A stretch of DNA of 64,000 bases, taken from positions 2,604,001-2,668,000 of the forward strand of contig NZ_CP107931.1 of the NCBI RefSeq assembly GCF_036023875.1. The letters are read 5' to 3'. Source of the stretch: Mycobacterium sp. NBC_00419 (GTDB lineage: Bacteria; Actinomycetota; Actinomycetes; Mycobacteriales; Mycobacteriaceae). Below the pieces are notes generated by a model. It was not told the origin of the DNA. It searched no databases and was given only the letters and a program-made list of their open reading frames with translations. Shown here piece by piece: positions 26,955 through 35,431 of the stretch. Both the position numbers and the translations under genes were made by a program. Each line of letters begins with the position of its first letter. Position 1 is the first letter of the stretch.

Positions 26955-27242
26955 TTAGAAGAGGTTGCCCATCATGACGTCGGTCTGGTGGGCGCTGTCG
27001 TTCACGTTGCTGATGGTCGAACCGTGCTGGTTCATCGTCTCGATGAGACCCTGGAGGCCCTGCAGCATCTGCATCTGCGCCTCGTGGAACGAGGTGGCCG
27101 CGGTGCCCTGGAAGAAATCGGCGATCGCGTTGGTGCGCTGCGCGATGTCGTCGTGAATCTCCATGAGCAGCGCCGAGCGGGAGCCGACGTCGGAGGCGAA
27201 GTCCGCGACGCCGCCGTGGTTGTAGGTGATGTTGTCCGACAT
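26955..27242 (-). CDS. esxC: ESX-2 secreted WXG100-type protein EsxC
   Basis: 95 aa, helical hairpin. Begins MSDNITYNHGGVADFASDVG and contains LQGLQGLIETMNQHGSTI, closely following remembered EsxC (Rv3890c). The central WXG is FFQG here; the M. tuberculosis protein also has Phe in place of Trp. It is expected to form a 1:1 dimer with EsxD, whose gene ends 33 bp upstream. Ribosome site AAGGA precedes the ATG at 27242. Confidence 0.93.
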   Translation of the reverse strand: MSDNITYNHGGVADFASDVGSRSALLMEIHDDIAQRTNAIADFFQGTAATSFHEAQMQMLQGLQGLIETMNQHGSTISNVNDSAHQTDVMMGNLF

Positions 27243-27275
27243 GGGAATGTCCTTCCGTAAGTGTGGGTCTGGGGA

Positions 27276-27581
27276 TTAGGCGTTGGCGGCGAAGCTGGTG
27301 AGGCTGTGGGCTGCGTCGGCCTCGTGCTGCTCCATCATCGAGGCGGCCTGGCTCAGCCCGTGGGCCAGCCGGGTACCGCCGGTGATGGTCTGCTGAAGGT
27401 CGTGGTTGATCTGAGCGGCGGTGTTCACCGATGCCAGCTGTGCCTGGCCACCCCAGACCGCCGAGCCGATGCCTTCATGGCTGGAGAGGTATCCGTTGGC
27501 GATCGCGGTGGCGTGCTCGAGTGCGGACTCGATGGCCTGCTGGGTGCTGCGCAGCACCTCCGGAGTAACGACGAGCGTCAT
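27276..27581 (-). CDS. esxD: ESX-2 secreted WXG100 protein EsxD
   Basis: 101 aa. A central WGG (W43) supplies the WXG turn missing from EsxC. TGGTRLAHGLSQAASMMEQ and the C-terminal HEADAAHSL match remembered EsxD (Rv3891c) well. The position equivalent to the Tyr of the YxxxD/E export signal is not an obvious Tyr, so recognition may rest on the pair or on PE/PPE. The ribosome site GGGAAAG lies before the ATG at 27581. Confidence 0.9.
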   Translation of the reverse strand: MTLVVTPEVLRSTQQAIESALEHATAIANGYLSSHEGIGSAVWGGQAQLASVNTAAQINHDLQQTITGGTRLAHGLSQAASMMEQHEADAAHSLTSFAANA

Positions 27582-27716
27582 GTCTTTCCCTTTCGGTTAC
27601 GTTTTGCTGATGGTCGGCCCCGTGGCGGGGATGTGGACGAGTATCGGGTGCAGGCGAACAGCTGTCACTTCACCCTCTGGCAAACGATGACGGCCGCACC
27701 CCCTTGAGCCGGTTCA

Positions 27717-28952
27717 TTAGCTGAGCCTCGGATCGCGTTGATGGTCACGGTCCAGGACGATGCGGGCGTGCGAAACGTCGTCTTTGCTGTCCTCACCCTT
27801 GCCGTGGGCGAGCATGCCAGCGTGGGCAGGCGACATCGGCATCGCGGAGCCACCCATTCCGGTGGGCCCACGCAGTTCGGCCGCGCTGAGCAGACCCGTC
27901 TTGAGTGACGTCGGCCTGCCCGCACTTTCGGGGGCAAAGCTGCTGGTGGGTCGGGTGTAGCTGGTGAGCCCGGCGCCCGGGAAACCACCACCCCCGCCGC
28001 CACCGCCACCACCGACGCCGCCACCGACGCCGCCACCGAGTCCCGGTGCGCCCGCCTTGACGAGCTCGGCCGCCGGCATCGCGGCGTCGCCGGCCTTCAT
28101 CCCGTTGAACATGCCGCCGAGGGAGCCCATCATCGACTGCGGCAGGCTCGACAGACCCTGGAAGGCCTGCATCGGGGCCTGGAACATGCCCATCAACGGC
28201 TGCATGGCCCCCATCGCAGCCTGCATCGGCTGCATCATCATCGAGCTCATCTGGCCCATCTCGCCGACGGCGGAGGCCGGGGCAGCGGCGGTCTGGCCGG
28301 CCATCTGGGTGACCTGGCCGGTGCCCTGCGTGGCGGCCTGCATGCCAGTGGTTCCGGCGGCCTGGGCGACTGCGGCCGCCGCGGTGGCCGGCGCGGCGGG
28401 GGACGCCCCCAGCGGGGCGAACGGCGGCGGGACGGTCAGCGCGGCCACCAGCGCGGCAAGAGCGGCGCCGTAGGCCGCGCCGGCTCCGGCGTTGTGCGGC
28501 CAGTGCTCGCCGAAGTACTCGGTGTCCAGGGCGACGATGGCCGGAGTCAGTGCGCCGAGAACCGCCGGGTTGATGGCGACGTCGGCGGCCTGTTCGGTGC
28601 GGTTGGCGATCGACACTTCGGCCGGGATCATCGACGACACCGCCGTTTCGTATGCCGCGACAGCACTGGCGGCGATCGGCGGCTTCTCCTGCACCCAACC
28701 GGCCAGCAGCTGCAATGCCGTATTGAGCCCGGTCACCGCGCTTGTCGAGCTGAGCCCGCCGACGCCCTCGAAGTTCAGCGAGGTCACGGCGGTGTTCAGC
28801 GTCGACAACGAGAAGGCCAGTTCATGGCTGCCCATCAGGGCCTGCCACGCCACGCCGTTGGCCATGGTCGTCGACGTGCCAGCCGCCCCCGGCCCGACGA
28901 GGCGGAGGTAGTTGGTTTCAGGCGAGGAGCACGGCCAGGCGGGATCGGGCAC
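27717..28952 (-). CDS. PPE69: PPE69-like protein of ESX-2
   Basis: 411 aa. N-terminal PPE-type helical domain (about 1-180) with YFGEHWPHNAGAGAAYG, which matches remembered PPE69 (Rv3892c) better than standard PPE proteins. The N-terminus reads MPDPAWP rather than the classical PPE triplet. The C-terminal half is low-complexity: Met/Gln/Ala-rich (MQPMQAAMGAMQPLMG), then a Gly-rich tract of about 30 residues. It is expected to pair with the PE protein encoded 3 bp upstream and to be escorted by EspG2. GTG start at 28952. Confidence 0.9.
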   Translation of the reverse strand: MPDPAWPCSSPETNYLRLVGPGAAGTSTTMANGVAWQALMGSHELAFSLSTLNTAVTSLNFEGVGGLSSTSAVTGLNTALQLLAGWVQEKPPIAASAVAAYETAVSSMIPAEVSIANRTEQAADVAINPAVLGALTPAIVALDTEYFGEHWPHNAGAGAAYGAALAALVAALTVPPPFAPLGASPAAPATAAAAVAQAAGTTGMQAATQGTGQVTQMAGQTAAAPASAVGEMGQMSSMMMQPMQAAMGAMQPLMGMFQAPMQAFQGLSSLPQSMMGSLGGMFNGMKAGDAAMPAAELVKAGAPGLGGGVGGGVGGGGGGGGGGFPGAGLTSYTRPTSSFAPESAGRPTSLKTGLLSAAELRGPTGMGGSAMPMSPAHAGMLAHGKGEDSKDDVSHARIVLDRDHQRDPRLS

Positions 28953-28955
28953 GGA

Positions 28956-29258
28956 TCAGCCCAATCCGAGCGCAGCGTTGTTGAGGGCGTCGGTGGCGGT
29001 GTAGGTGGCGGCTGCCAGGTTCTGGGAACCGGCGAACATCCCCCGGTTGGCCAGGTGCTCGTTGGCGGTCCCGATGTAGGTCGCACCCGCGGCGTTGAGC
29101 GCTGCGGCGAACTCGACCGAGTCCAGGTCCGCACCCATGGGCATGACGCCGACCAGTGCCTCGGAGGCGGCCGCCGTGGCAGCGCCCATTTCCGCGCTGA
29201 TTCCGGACTCGGTGGCCGCAGAGGTACCGACAACAGCGGCGTTGACATTCAGAACCAT
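28956..29258 (-). CDS. PE36: PE36-like protein of ESX-2
   Basis: 100 aa, all helical, Ala-rich, with MPMGADLDSVEFAAALNA as in remembered PE36 (Rv3893c). The Pro-Glu pair that names the family is absent: residues 1-10 are MVLNVNAAVV. A good ribosome site, AAGGAGAG, precedes the ATG at 29258. A possible promoter lies just upstream, so this gene may head a sub-operon for the secreted substrates. Confidence 0.85.
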   Translation of the reverse strand: MVLNVNAAVVGTSAATESGISAEMGAATAAASEALVGVMPMGADLDSVEFAAALNAAGATYIGTANEHLANRGMFAGSQNLAAATYTATDALNNAALGLG

Positions 29259-29305
29259 GTTGCTCTCCTTCTGGTGATCACAGGGCGGACCTGCAATATT
29301 GTCGT

Positions 29306-29335
29306 ATTGTAGAGTGTGCTGGCAACCTATGTCGA
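29306..29335 (-). promoter_or_regulatory. Possible internal promoter before PE36-PPE69-esxDC
   Basis: On the minus strand TCGACA (29330-29335) is separated by 18 bp from TACAAT (29306-29311). This is close to a housekeeping-sigma promoter and lies in an AT-rich 118-bp gap between eccC2 and PE36. It predicts a leader of about 40 nt containing the PE36 ribosome site. It would allow extra expression of substrates over the membrane machine. Confidence 0.45.
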
Positions 29336-29376
29336 CTTATGCCGCCAGATGAGCCAGCTAACCCCGGACCCGTCAC

Positions 29377-32300
29377 TCAGTCCGGCGTTCCGACGAGCAC
29401 CCCTTCCATCACTCCGTCCGTGGTGACCAGCAGTCCACGGCCCGGCGGGAGTTGCTGAGCGCTGGTACGGCCGAACACCTTGACCGTCTGCGGGTCGTTG
29501 TCCATGAACAGGGTCGGCGCCCGCGAACCGGTCAGCTTCTGCAGGAACGGGCTCATCGCCGAAATGCCGGCCCAGTTGCCGGGCAGGCGGGCGGCGATGA
29601 CGTGCAGGCCGATCTCCCGGCTTCGCTCGATCAGCGGCCACAGCGGCGCGGTGGCCGCCTGCTTTCCAACGGCCGCGGTGGTGCGCAGTTCCTGTTCGTC
29701 ATCGATGAGGACGAACTGGTGCGGACCGCTCCACGTCGACCGGCTCAGCAGTTCTTCCTGGCTCAAGCCGGACGGGGGCAACCGGTCGCGCATCATCTCG
29801 GCCAGTTCGGCCAATACCGCGTCGATGTCGTCGGGGGTGTAGGCGTAGGCACGTACGTGCGGGCCCTGAATCTTGCCGATGAGGCTGGTCTTCGGGTCGA
29901 TGATGGTGATCTGTGCCTGCTCCGGCGAGAGCCGCGCCGTGATCGACTGCCCGAATGCGGCCAGGGCACTGGTCTTGCCGCAACCTTGGCGGCCGACAAT
30001 CAAGAGATTGGGAGCCAGCCTGCTCGGCAACGCAACCGATTGCAGTGCGCTCTCCCCCATCGCGAACGGAATGTCCAGGGCGTCGGTCTGGGCGGTACTG
30101 GAGTAGGCCGCCACGATCTCCCGCAGCGCGATGCGTTCGGGCAACCGGGCCAGCGTCTCGACCTTGCCTGCGCCAGTCTGGGCGGCGATCACCGGGCCGA
30201 TCTGGCGAGTGGTCACCCGCTCGCCGTCCGGCCCGATGATCTCGGGCACGCCGACCAACAGCTCCTGGCCCAGCCGGGTCACTCCGAAGCCGGGGCGATC
30301 CAGGGTCTGGCGCGCAGCGCGGCGGTGCTCCATTCCGGTACCCATCTGGGTCTCATCCGGATTGCTCAGCCGCAGTTGAATTCTCGCGTTGGCCACGTTG
30401 AGCAGCGCCTGCTTCTGACCGACGAGCCAGCCGCTGGCACTGGTGGCTACGTGGACCCCGTAGGACAGGCCCTGGCGGGCGATCGCGATCGCGCGATCAC
30501 CCATGCCGTTGTCCTTGTCGTAGAGGTCACCGAAGTTGTCGATCACCAGGAAGACGTCGCCGAACTTGTCCTCGGGGTCGGTTCCGCCGCCACCGCCGGC
30601 ACCGAACCTGCGCTCGCGGAACTCCGAGATGTCGATCTGGTAGCGCTTGAACGAGGCTTCCCGGGCCCGGATGATTCCCTCGATCGTGGCCAGCGTGCGC
30701 GACACGCCTTCGGTGTCGGTGAGGCTGACCACGCCGGCCACATGGGGAAGGTCCTCCACCGGGTACAGCGAGGCACCCATGCAGAAGAACGTCACCCGCT
30801 CCGGGCGGTACATCAACGCCGCCGAGGTCATCAACGTCATCAAGGTCGTGGACTTACCGCGCTGCGCGGTGGCCACCACCATGATGTTGTCCATCTCCGC
30901 GTCGATGACGTGGACGCGCTGGGCGTGGTCTTCGGGGAAGTCCTCGACACCGACCGGGAACACCAGTCCCGGGTTCTGGCCGTAGTCGGACCACCACGGC
31001 TTACCCCGCCACCGCTGCACCAGGGCATCGGCGGTCTCGCTGACCTCCAACGGGGGCAACCAGATCTGGTGCGGCGCGCGTGCCGGGTGCGACACGAGAG
31101 ACTCGCGGATGACGTCGAGCAGCTTCTTCTTCTTGAATCCGTCTGAGTGATAGAGGAATTCGTCGGGCTCCTCCGGGGCGTCGGCCGATGCCAATGCCGC
31201 GCTGTCCTCGACGGACAACGGTTGATACTCCCAGGTGAGCGGGCGTGGCTGGGTGAAACTGACGTCGACCGTCTTGTCGGTCGTCACCTGCCGCTTGGGC
31301 ACCACGAACGGCGCAGAGACGTAGAAGCAGCGGAACTGTTCGAGATCACGCGGGCCGACCTTGAGCAGCCCGTAACCGTTCTCCTTCGACGGCAGGTGCA
31401 GCGCCGCGTCGCTACCGATGACGTCGCGGGAGTCCTCGGCGGTCTCGGCGCGCAGCGCGACCCGGAAAGCGATGTTGCTCTTGGCCTTACTCAGCGAGGA
31501 CAGGTCCAGTCGCTGCCCGCCGAGGGTGAAGAAAACGTTGCAACCACGGCCTTCCTGGCCGATGTGGATGACCAGGTCGATCCACTCCGGATGATGGTGG
31601 AACAGCTCGAGGTATTCGTCGATGATGACGAGCAGGATCGGCACCGGCTCCAGATCGCGGCCCGCCAGGCGCATTTCTTCGTACTCGTTGGCGTCGCGGG
31701 CACCAGCATCCTTGAAAAGCCGGTAGCGGCGCGCGATCTCGCCGTCGACGGCCTTCCTCATGCGTTCAGCGAGGTGGCGGTCATCCTTGCCGAGGTTGGA
31801 CAGCGATCCCACGACGTGTGGCAGGCCCTCCAGGTCCTGGGCGGCCGACTCGAACTTCATGTCGACGAAGATCACGATGAACGTCTCGGGCGAATGGGTG
31901 AGCGCGATCCCGTTGCACAGTGACAGGAAGTACTCCGACTTACCCGAACCAGACGTGCCGATCACCACGGAATGAAAGCCGAAGCCGCCGAAGTCCTTGG
32001 CGCGCAAAATGACATTCTGCAGTTCGCCACCCGGCTTGACGCCGACCGGAACCATCGCCCAGCGTGGGTCACCACGGCCCCGGCTCTCAGCCCACAGCCG
32101 GTCGAGGTCGAGTCGGCGGGGATCGGTGATTCCCAGCGCGCGCAACAACTCGCCGCCCTGGCTATCGGTCTCGGACAGCTCACCGGCGGTCATCGGTGAC
32201 CAGCGGGCCAGTGCGCGGGCATAACGGTCGGCGGTGCTCTCGGCGAGCATGTCGGCGACGGCATAGAAGGCCTTGCGGTGGTTCAGCCGCCCTTCGCGCA

Positions 32301-33456
32301 GCTCGAACCGTTCGTCGTCGTCGGAGAACCCGACACCGATACCGGGCCGGGTTGCCAAGCGCAGCACCGTGATCCCAGCCATGCCCTTCTGTCCGGTGAC
32401 ACCTTCCCACTGCTCCGGGGTTCCGACGTTGTCGTCGACGATCACCCAGTGCGGGCCCAGAGCCGAGCCTGCTGCGGCCGCCTCCATCGGGGACAGCATC
32501 GTCGTCGGGCTCGAGCCGCTCGGCGGGGTCCACGGTCCACGCCCCTTGCGGTGCAATTCGGAATCGAGGGCGTCTTCGAGTTCGGTCGGCGAGCCGAACA
32601 CCAACCGGCGCATACCGCAGGCATCAAACATCTCGTCATGTTGGTTGTGCGGCAACCACACCAGCCAGGACCACAGCTCCGGGTGACGGGTGACGACCAT
32701 CAGCTTGATGTCATTCGGGCTGTGGTAGACCGCCAGTGAGCACAGCACCGCTCGCATGAGGGCGTGCAGTTCGGCGGGATCCTCGCCGACGAAGCTGAAG
32801 CCCGGCTTGGAGCGCAGGCTCAGCACCTTGCCGATACCGCGGATTTTGCTCTGCTCGAGGATGAAGTCCCGCAACGCGCGCCCGGTGACCGGCTCGAGCT
32901 CCTCACCAACCGGCACTTCCGGCCACTGCAGCGATACCGCGGAGTCCGCAGTCGACTGCACACCGATGCCCAGGCGGACGTCGAGGAAATCCGGGTCGGC
33001 AGGCCGGCGCTCCCACATCCGCGGGCCACCGATGATGGTGTCGAGTTCCTGCGGATCACCGTGGACGAACAGTTGGCTGCGGCGCTGCTCCTGCGCGGCG
33101 CGTTGCACCTCGTCACGGTCGTCGTCGAGCTGGCGCAGATACATCCGGCGCTGCTTTTCCTGTTCACCCCAGCTGATCCGGCGGCCGCGGCCGAAGCGGC
33201 CACTGAACATCAGGGCGCCGAAGCCGACCAGGCCGATCAACGGGAAGAAGCCGGACTGCAGTGAGCGGACACCGGAGGTGTACATCACCACCAGCGTGCC
33301 GATGATGCCGACGAGCAAGGCGGGCAACGCGATCATCAACAGGATGTTGCGGGGTTCGCGTTCCGGCAGGGCCAGCGGCGGCGCGACGACCACACGCGCC
33401 GGCGGCACACTGGGCGCGGCGGTGCGTGAGCCGCGGACAAATCCCCTTTTCGACAC
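29377..33456 (-). CDS. eccC2: ESX-2 motor ATPase EccC2 (three FtsK/SpoIIIE domains)
   Basis: 1359 aa in a single chain (ESX-1 splits it in two). Two TM helices near the N-terminus (about 40-85), then three ATPase domains. Walker A motifs are GTSGSGKS (500-507), ATAQRGKS (862-869) and GRQGCGKT (1155-1162). The second has Ala in place of the first Gly, so domain 2 is probably a weak or non-hydrolysing site. Domain 1 has a full Walker B (ILLVIIDEYLEL). EccC drives export and recognises Esx signals. The GTG at 33456 lies 2 bp after the eccB2 stop and gives VSKRGFVRGSR. Confidence 0.95.
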   Translation of the reverse strand: MSKRGFVRGSRTAAPSVPPARVVVAPPLALPEREPRNILLMIALPALLVGIIGTLVVMYTSGVRSLQSGFFPLIGLVGFGALMFSGRFGRGRRISWGEQEKQRRMYLRQLDDDRDEVQRAAQEQRRSQLFVHGDPQELDTIIGGPRMWERRPADPDFLDVRLGIGVQSTADSAVSLQWPEVPVGEELEPVTGRALRDFILEQSKIRGIGKVLSLRSKPGFSFVGEDPAELHALMRAVLCSLAVYHSPNDIKLMVVTRHPELWSWLVWLPHNQHDEMFDACGMRRLVFGSPTELEDALDSELHRKGRGPWTPPSGSSPTTMLSPMEAAAAGSALGPHWVIVDDNVGTPEQWEGVTGQKGMAGITVLRLATRPGIGVGFSDDDERFELREGRLNHRKAFYAVADMLAESTADRYARALARWSPMTAGELSETDSQGGELLRALGITDPRRLDLDRLWAESRGRGDPRWAMVPVGVKPGGELQNVILRAKDFGGFGFHSVVIGTSGSGKSEYFLSLCNGIALTHSPETFIVIFVDMKFESAAQDLEGLPHVVGSLSNLGKDDRHLAERMRKAVDGEIARRYRLFKDAGARDANEYEEMRLAGRDLEPVPILLVIIDEYLELFHHHPEWIDLVIHIGQEGRGCNVFFTLGGQRLDLSSLSKAKSNIAFRVALRAETAEDSRDVIGSDAALHLPSKENGYGLLKVGPRDLEQFRCFYVSAPFVVPKRQVTTDKTVDVSFTQPRPLTWEYQPLSVEDSAALASADAPEEPDEFLYHSDGFKKKKLLDVIRESLVSHPARAPHQIWLPPLEVSETADALVQRWRGKPWWSDYGQNPGLVFPVGVEDFPEDHAQRVHVIDAEMDNIMVVATAQRGKSTTLMTLMTSAALMYRPERVTFFCMGASLYPVEDLPHVAGVVSLTDTEGVSRTLATIEGIIRAREASFKRYQIDISEFRERRFGAGGGGGTDPEDKFGDVFLVIDNFGDLYDKDNGMGDRAIAIARQGLSYGVHVATSASGWLVGQKQALLNVANARIQLRLSNPDETQMGTGMEHRRAARQTLDRPGFGVTRLGQELLVGVPEIIGPDGERVTTRQIGPVIAAQTGAGKVETLARLPERIALREIVAAYSSTAQTDALDIPFAMGESALQSVALPSRLAPNLLIVGRQGCGKTSALAAFGQSITARLSPEQAQITIIDPKTSLIGKIQGPHVRAYAYTPDDIDAVLAELAEMMRDRLPPSGLSQEELLSRSTWSGPHQFVLIDDEQELRTTAAVGKQAATAPLWPLIERSREIGLHVIAARLPGNWAGISAMSPFLQKLTGSRAPTLFMDNDPQTVKVFGRTSAQQLPPGRGLLVTTDGVMEGVLVGTPD

Positions 33457-33458
33457 CG

Positions 33459-34952
33459 CTACCCTCCCGAGTTCTGTTGGTTGGCGGCGACGGGCGCGAC
33501 AGCCCCACCCGCGTCGATGGTGTCGCGGGCCAGTAGTGCTGTGGCCCGGTTGATCGCCGGCCCGGGCGCGAAGGTCCGCAGGATCGGCCAGGGCGCCTGC
33601 ACGGCACGGCCCGGGTCCAGGCCGAGTGCCTGCAGCGTGCTCTGGTCCCATTCGATGCCGAATCGGACACCCTGCGGGGACACCCAATAGAGGCTCTCGC
33701 GGGTGTCTGAGGTGATGACGCCGGAGGTCGAGGCGACGAAGTTCGCCGCACCCGGCAGCATCAAGGTCTTGTTGGCCTCAACCGAATCCGGGTCACGGCT
33801 GTCGCGCACCAACGTGACGATGTGGGAATCCATGGCCTGCGGCGTCGGCAAGCCGCGTCCGCTGAAGAACGTCACCGCCGCCTGACGGTCGGTCGTCTGC
33901 TTCTGCCAGCCGACGCAGGTCACCGGGTTGGCGTCGGTGTCGACGAAATTCAGCTTCCCGGTGGGATAGAAATCGACATTGAGGACAGTGACGTCGGGAA
34001 TGTCGACGAGCTTGTCGGGTGAAACCAGTTGCGGGGTAGTCGATCCCTGACTGTCAGCGGTTCGGAGCAGATCGGCGACGAAGCCGGTGATCTTCTGAAC
34101 TCCGTTGGGCAGCAACACATAAAACCCGCTGACTGCGCCGTTGGCGTCCTTGGTTTCGAGGACCCGGCCCACAACCGAGTCCGGCAGCCATCGCGAGGGC
34201 GTGCCCGCCTCCGGAATCGCAGGCACCACCAGCGGTTCAGTCGCGGGCATCGCGTCGAACAGGGCGTTGGAGACCTGGATCGGCCGAGTGGCCCCCGGAT
34301 CGAGCCCGAGGTTGAACGTGACCGAGCGGTCGGCGGGATCGATCTGGGTGCGCTGACCGTTCCAGATCAGGTAGGTGTTGTCGTTGTGGGTGGCCAGGAT
34401 CGCCTGGTTGGGCTTCATCGCGTCGGCGCGGTCGCCGGGTGACAGCTCGCCTGCGATCGCGGTGACCACCGGGGGCTGTCCACTTCCTCGGGTCGGTGCG
34501 GTGTCGCACAACGACCATGCCGAAACAGAGTTGGCCGCGATGCTCAGATCATCGGGGATACCGGGAATGCCGATCATCGGCCCGGTCGGATACTTGCTGA
34601 TCTCCTTGGCGTTGACCCATGTCGGCGAGGCCGAGTTCCCCGTGGCCAGCCGCGCCGAGGTCAGGTTCTGCGCGGGGTAGAGCCTGCCGTCGATCTTGGC
34701 GTACAGCGCGCCGGTGTCACGGTTGCCGATGATCGAGGACTGGCCCACCAGGCCGGCCGGCTTCATGAAGTGGAGCAGTGCCATCCAGCCACAGCCGATC
34801 AGGACGAACACGATCGACAGCACCACGGCTGCTTGTTGTTTGCGATCGTCGTGCTTCATCCGGACCGAGAAGCGGGTGATGGCGGCGCGCAGCCTCCGGT
34901 TGTAGAACAGGTGACCGGAGTTCTGGTCCCTGTTGGACAGATTCAGCGGCAC
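33459..34952 (-). CDS. eccB2: ESX-2 core component EccB2
   Basis: 497 aa. The highly conserved EccB N-terminus (NRDQNSGHLFYNRRLRAAI) is followed by one TM helix (about 41-63). The large periplasmic domain contains repeat elements and cysteines in LCDTAPTRG and VTCVGWQ that probably form the conserved disulfide. EccB forms the periplasmic face of the channel. GTG start at 34952. It is transcribed first among the ecc genes. Confidence 0.93.
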   Translation of the reverse strand: MPLNLSNRDQNSGHLFYNRRLRAAITRFSVRMKHDDRKQQAAVVLSIVFVLIGCGWMALLHFMKPAGLVGQSSIIGNRDTGALYAKIDGRLYPAQNLTSARLATGNSASPTWVNAKEISKYPTGPMIGIPGIPDDLSIAANSVSAWSLCDTAPTRGSGQPPVVTAIAGELSPGDRADAMKPNQAILATHNDNTYLIWNGQRTQIDPADRSVTFNLGLDPGATRPIQVSNALFDAMPATEPLVVPAIPEAGTPSRWLPDSVVGRVLETKDANGAVSGFYVLLPNGVQKITGFVADLLRTADSQGSTTPQLVSPDKLVDIPDVTVLNVDFYPTGKLNFVDTDANPVTCVGWQKQTTDRQAAVTFFSGRGLPTPQAMDSHIVTLVRDSRDPDSVEANKTLMLPGAANFVASTSGVITSDTRESLYWVSPQGVRFGIEWDQSTLQALGLDPGRAVQAPWPILRTFAPGPAINRATALLARDTIDAGGAVAPVAANQQNSGG

Positions 34953-35010
34953 GGGTGCGGTCCTCTCGCCAGCAACTCGACGAAGGCTCCGGCCGACGGA
35001 TTCGCGGACG

Positions 35011-35328
35011 TCATCTCAGGCCACCTCCGTAGCGGATGGCATTGTCGGTCTCGGCCTCCTCGCGCAGCGCAGCGAACGCGAGATTGAGCCGGTCGCTGAG
35101 CTCACCGTGGGTGTAGTTGGTGGTGACAGCCGGGTGCAGAGTCAGCTCCACAAGTTTGCCGTCGGAGTTGACCACCGCCTGGATATCACCCAGGTCGACG
35201 CTGAACGTGACCGTCTCGGCCTGCGCGACGAGAGCCTCCCACCGGTCCGCCGCCTCACTGAGCTCACGCAGTACCGCATCGACGAGATCGCGCTCGCTAA
35301 GGGCGTCACCACTGCCATCCCTGGCCAT
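35011..35328 (-). CDS. YbaB/EbfC-like small protein (EspL type)
   Basis: 105 aa. The pattern SVDLGDIQAVVNSDGKLVELTLHPAV fits the YbaB/EbfC fold of dimeric nucleoid-associated proteins. A member of this fold, EspL, is encoded in ESX-1, which supports an ESX role, but DNA binding cannot be shown here. It lies 58 bp upstream of eccB2 on the same strand. Confidence 0.7.
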   Translation of the reverse strand: MARDGSGDALSERDLVDAVLRELSEAADRWEALVAQAETVTFSVDLGDIQAVVNSDGKLVELTLHPAVTTNYTHGELSDRLNLAFAALREEAETDNAIRYGGGLR

Positions 35329-35431
35329 CTGGCAAGTATGTCGGGTGGCACTACCTGCGTCAATTCACCTTTGCGGAAGGCTCGCGATCAACGGTGGAAA
35401 TCGCCCCAGCAACCTCAGTGGGCCCCATCCG

